This document shows, piece after piece, positions 12,761 to 13,094 of a stretch of DNA of 13,094 nucleotides. The DNA lies in the NCBI GenBank assembly GCA_015234495.1, contig JADGMZ010000319.1:1-13094 (forward strand). Reading direction: 5' to 3'. The notes under the pieces are model-generated. The model saw only the letters and a list, made by a program, of their open reading frames with translations. It searched no databases and was not told the DNA's origin. This DNA comes from Brevundimonas sp. GTDB taxonomy: Bacteria; Pseudomonadota; Alphaproteobacteria; Caulobacterales; Caulobacteraceae. The translations under genes and the position numbers were made by a program. The number at the start of each line of letters is the position of its first letter. The first letter of the stretch is position 1.

Positions 12761-12791
12761 GTTAGTGCGCTAACGCTCGCGACGCGGTCGC
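12761..12791 (+). terminator. Tandem short hairpins after ffs, possible 3' processing or termination region
   Basis: GTTAG/CTAAC (12761-12774, loop TGCG) is followed by GCGAC/GTCGC (12779-12791, loop GCG). Both are perfect 5-bp stems just past the SRP RNA. Neither has a T-tract, so termination here is only a suggestion. The preceding CTTCTCTCCT tract (12751-12760) is pyrimidine-rich. Confidence 0.3.
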
Positions 12792-12794
12792 TCG

Positions 12795-12880
12795 CCGCTT
12801 GAGCGCGTGTCCTCCCCACGCAGTGGGGAGAGGGACCGCGACCCGAAGGGCGGCGCGTAGCCGTCAAGCGGTGGAGGGGC
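12795..12880. repeat. Composite palindromic intergenic element upstream of dnaX
   Basis: Outer arms CCGCTTGA (12795-12802) and TCAAGCGG (12864-12871) are exact inverted copies. They enclose a perfect hairpin CTCCCCAC/GTGGGGAG (12812-12830, loop GCA) and the segment GACCGCGACCCGAAGGG (12834-12850). The right end reads GTGGAGGGGCGG. The modular make-up (CCTCCCC hairpin, ACCGCGA segment, GGTGGAGGGG end) is like a dispersed extragenic repeat of Caulobacterales genomes. Only one copy is in this window, so the family claim is an inference. Confidence 0.5.
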
Positions 12881-12937
12881 GGGCAAGGCCATACACAACT
12901 CCCTTCCCGCACCCCCTTCGCCCTCGCCTCCCCCCGC

Positions 12938-12945
12938 GCTAAGAC
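12938..12945 (+). promoter_or_regulatory. Candidate -10 element for leaderless dnaX
   Basis: GCTAAGAC fits GCTANAWC at all but one defined position and ends 6 nt before ATG 12952. The -35 position 14 nt upstream reads TTCGCCC, a poor match to TTGACGS. No Shine-Dalgarno lies between, so transcription would begin at about the ATG. Confidence 0.4.
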
Positions 12946-12951
12946 GGTGCC

Positions 12952-13094
12952 ATGAGCGACGTGGACCCGAGTCTCGAAGGCCCTCCGTGGGAGGAGGACG
13001 CGCCCGAAGCCGAGGAGCGCGATCCCAACACCGACGACATGTTCGGCGCGCCCGAGCCCGCGGGCATGCGCGAGGCCGAGGCCGCGGCCGCCCC
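12952..13094 (+). CDS. dnaX: Probable N-terminus of DNA polymerase III subunit gamma/tau, 3' truncated
   Basis: An open frame from ATG 12952 runs off the window (47 full codons): MSDVDPSLEGPPWEEDAPEA, then EERDPNTDDMFGAPEPAGMR and an Ala/Glu-rich stretch. It is an acidic, low-complexity, probably disordered extension, and no catalytic motif is reached. The call rests on context: alphaproteobacterial dnaX commonly follows the SRP RNA gene, and Caulobacter-type DnaX proteins carry an acidic extension with PPWEE-like wording before the ATPase core (family recollection). The AAA+ motifs (Walker A, zinc-binding cysteines) should appear just beyond the edge. No Shine-Dalgarno is visible before ATG, but a -10-like element ends 6 nt upstream. 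If the context argument fails it is a hypothetical acidic protein. Confidence 0.6.
   Translation, partial: MSDVDPSLEGPPWEEDAPEAEERDPNTDDMFGAPEPAGMREAEAAAA

Noticed and set aside
11192..12802. Long plus-strand frame crossing kdsB, nudC and ffs
   Set aside because: It is an alternate-frame artefact across three well-identified genes, with Pro/Arg-rich composition and no domain.
1..13094. CRISPR array, tRNA, rRNA, insertion sequence, phage or defence genes
   Set aside because: I looked for regular direct repeats, tRNA-like TTCGA arms with acceptor pairing, transposase motifs and toxin-antitoxin or defence domains, and saw none. Base composition and codon bias look even throughout.

Overview
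The window is very GC-rich DNA with strong third-position G/C bias. Its gene content (GH97/GH15/MFS maltodextrin genes, a CycM-type membrane cytochrome c, KdsB, and an SRP RNA followed by a probable dnaX) and its small G/C-rich palindromic intergenic repeats fit an alphaproteobacterium, most likely Caulobacterales (Brevundimonas/Caulobacter-like). The genus is an inference from gene content and repeat style; no rRNA or species marker is present.

Left part (1-4325, + strand): a carbohydrate block. It holds the C-terminus of a probable GH97 alpha-glucosidase, then an inverted pair of hairpin repeats, a 12-TM sugar:cation symporter-type MFS transporter, and 8 nt later a secreted GH15 glucoamylase-like enzyme. 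Together they would hydrolyse alpha-1,4-glucans or maltodextrins in the periplasm and import the products. The layout resembles the Caulobacter mal locus (recalled, not searched). The TonB receptor, regulator and cytoplasmic amylase that usually accompany it lie outside the window or are absent.

Middle (4326-8342): a UDP-glucuronate 4-epimerase-type SDR (+) faces a large two-half M16 zinc protease (-), with a shared strong hairpin between their stops. The second half of the protease has lost all three residues of the HxxEH motif.

Right (8343-13094): a 317-bp divergent intergenic region with a 21-bp perfect palindrome leads to an ammonium transporter (+) that has no adjacent glnK. A membrane-anchored cytochrome c (-) follows, ending in a textbook terminator. 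It is divergent from kdsB (+), which converges on nudC (-). Upstream of nudC lies the small bacterial SRP RNA (ffs, +), unmistakable from its conserved GGAA-capped core, then a repeat element and the start of a probable dnaX (+).

Most of the window is ordinary housekeeping and catabolic content. I found no defence system, mobile element, CRISPR array or clear novel system. The most interesting signals are non-coding: a 17-nt perfect inverted match between the 3' arm of the SRP RNA and the repeat just downstream, the 21-bp palindrome, and -10-like elements exactly 6 nt before the ATGs of both nudC and dnaX, which suggest leaderless transcripts.
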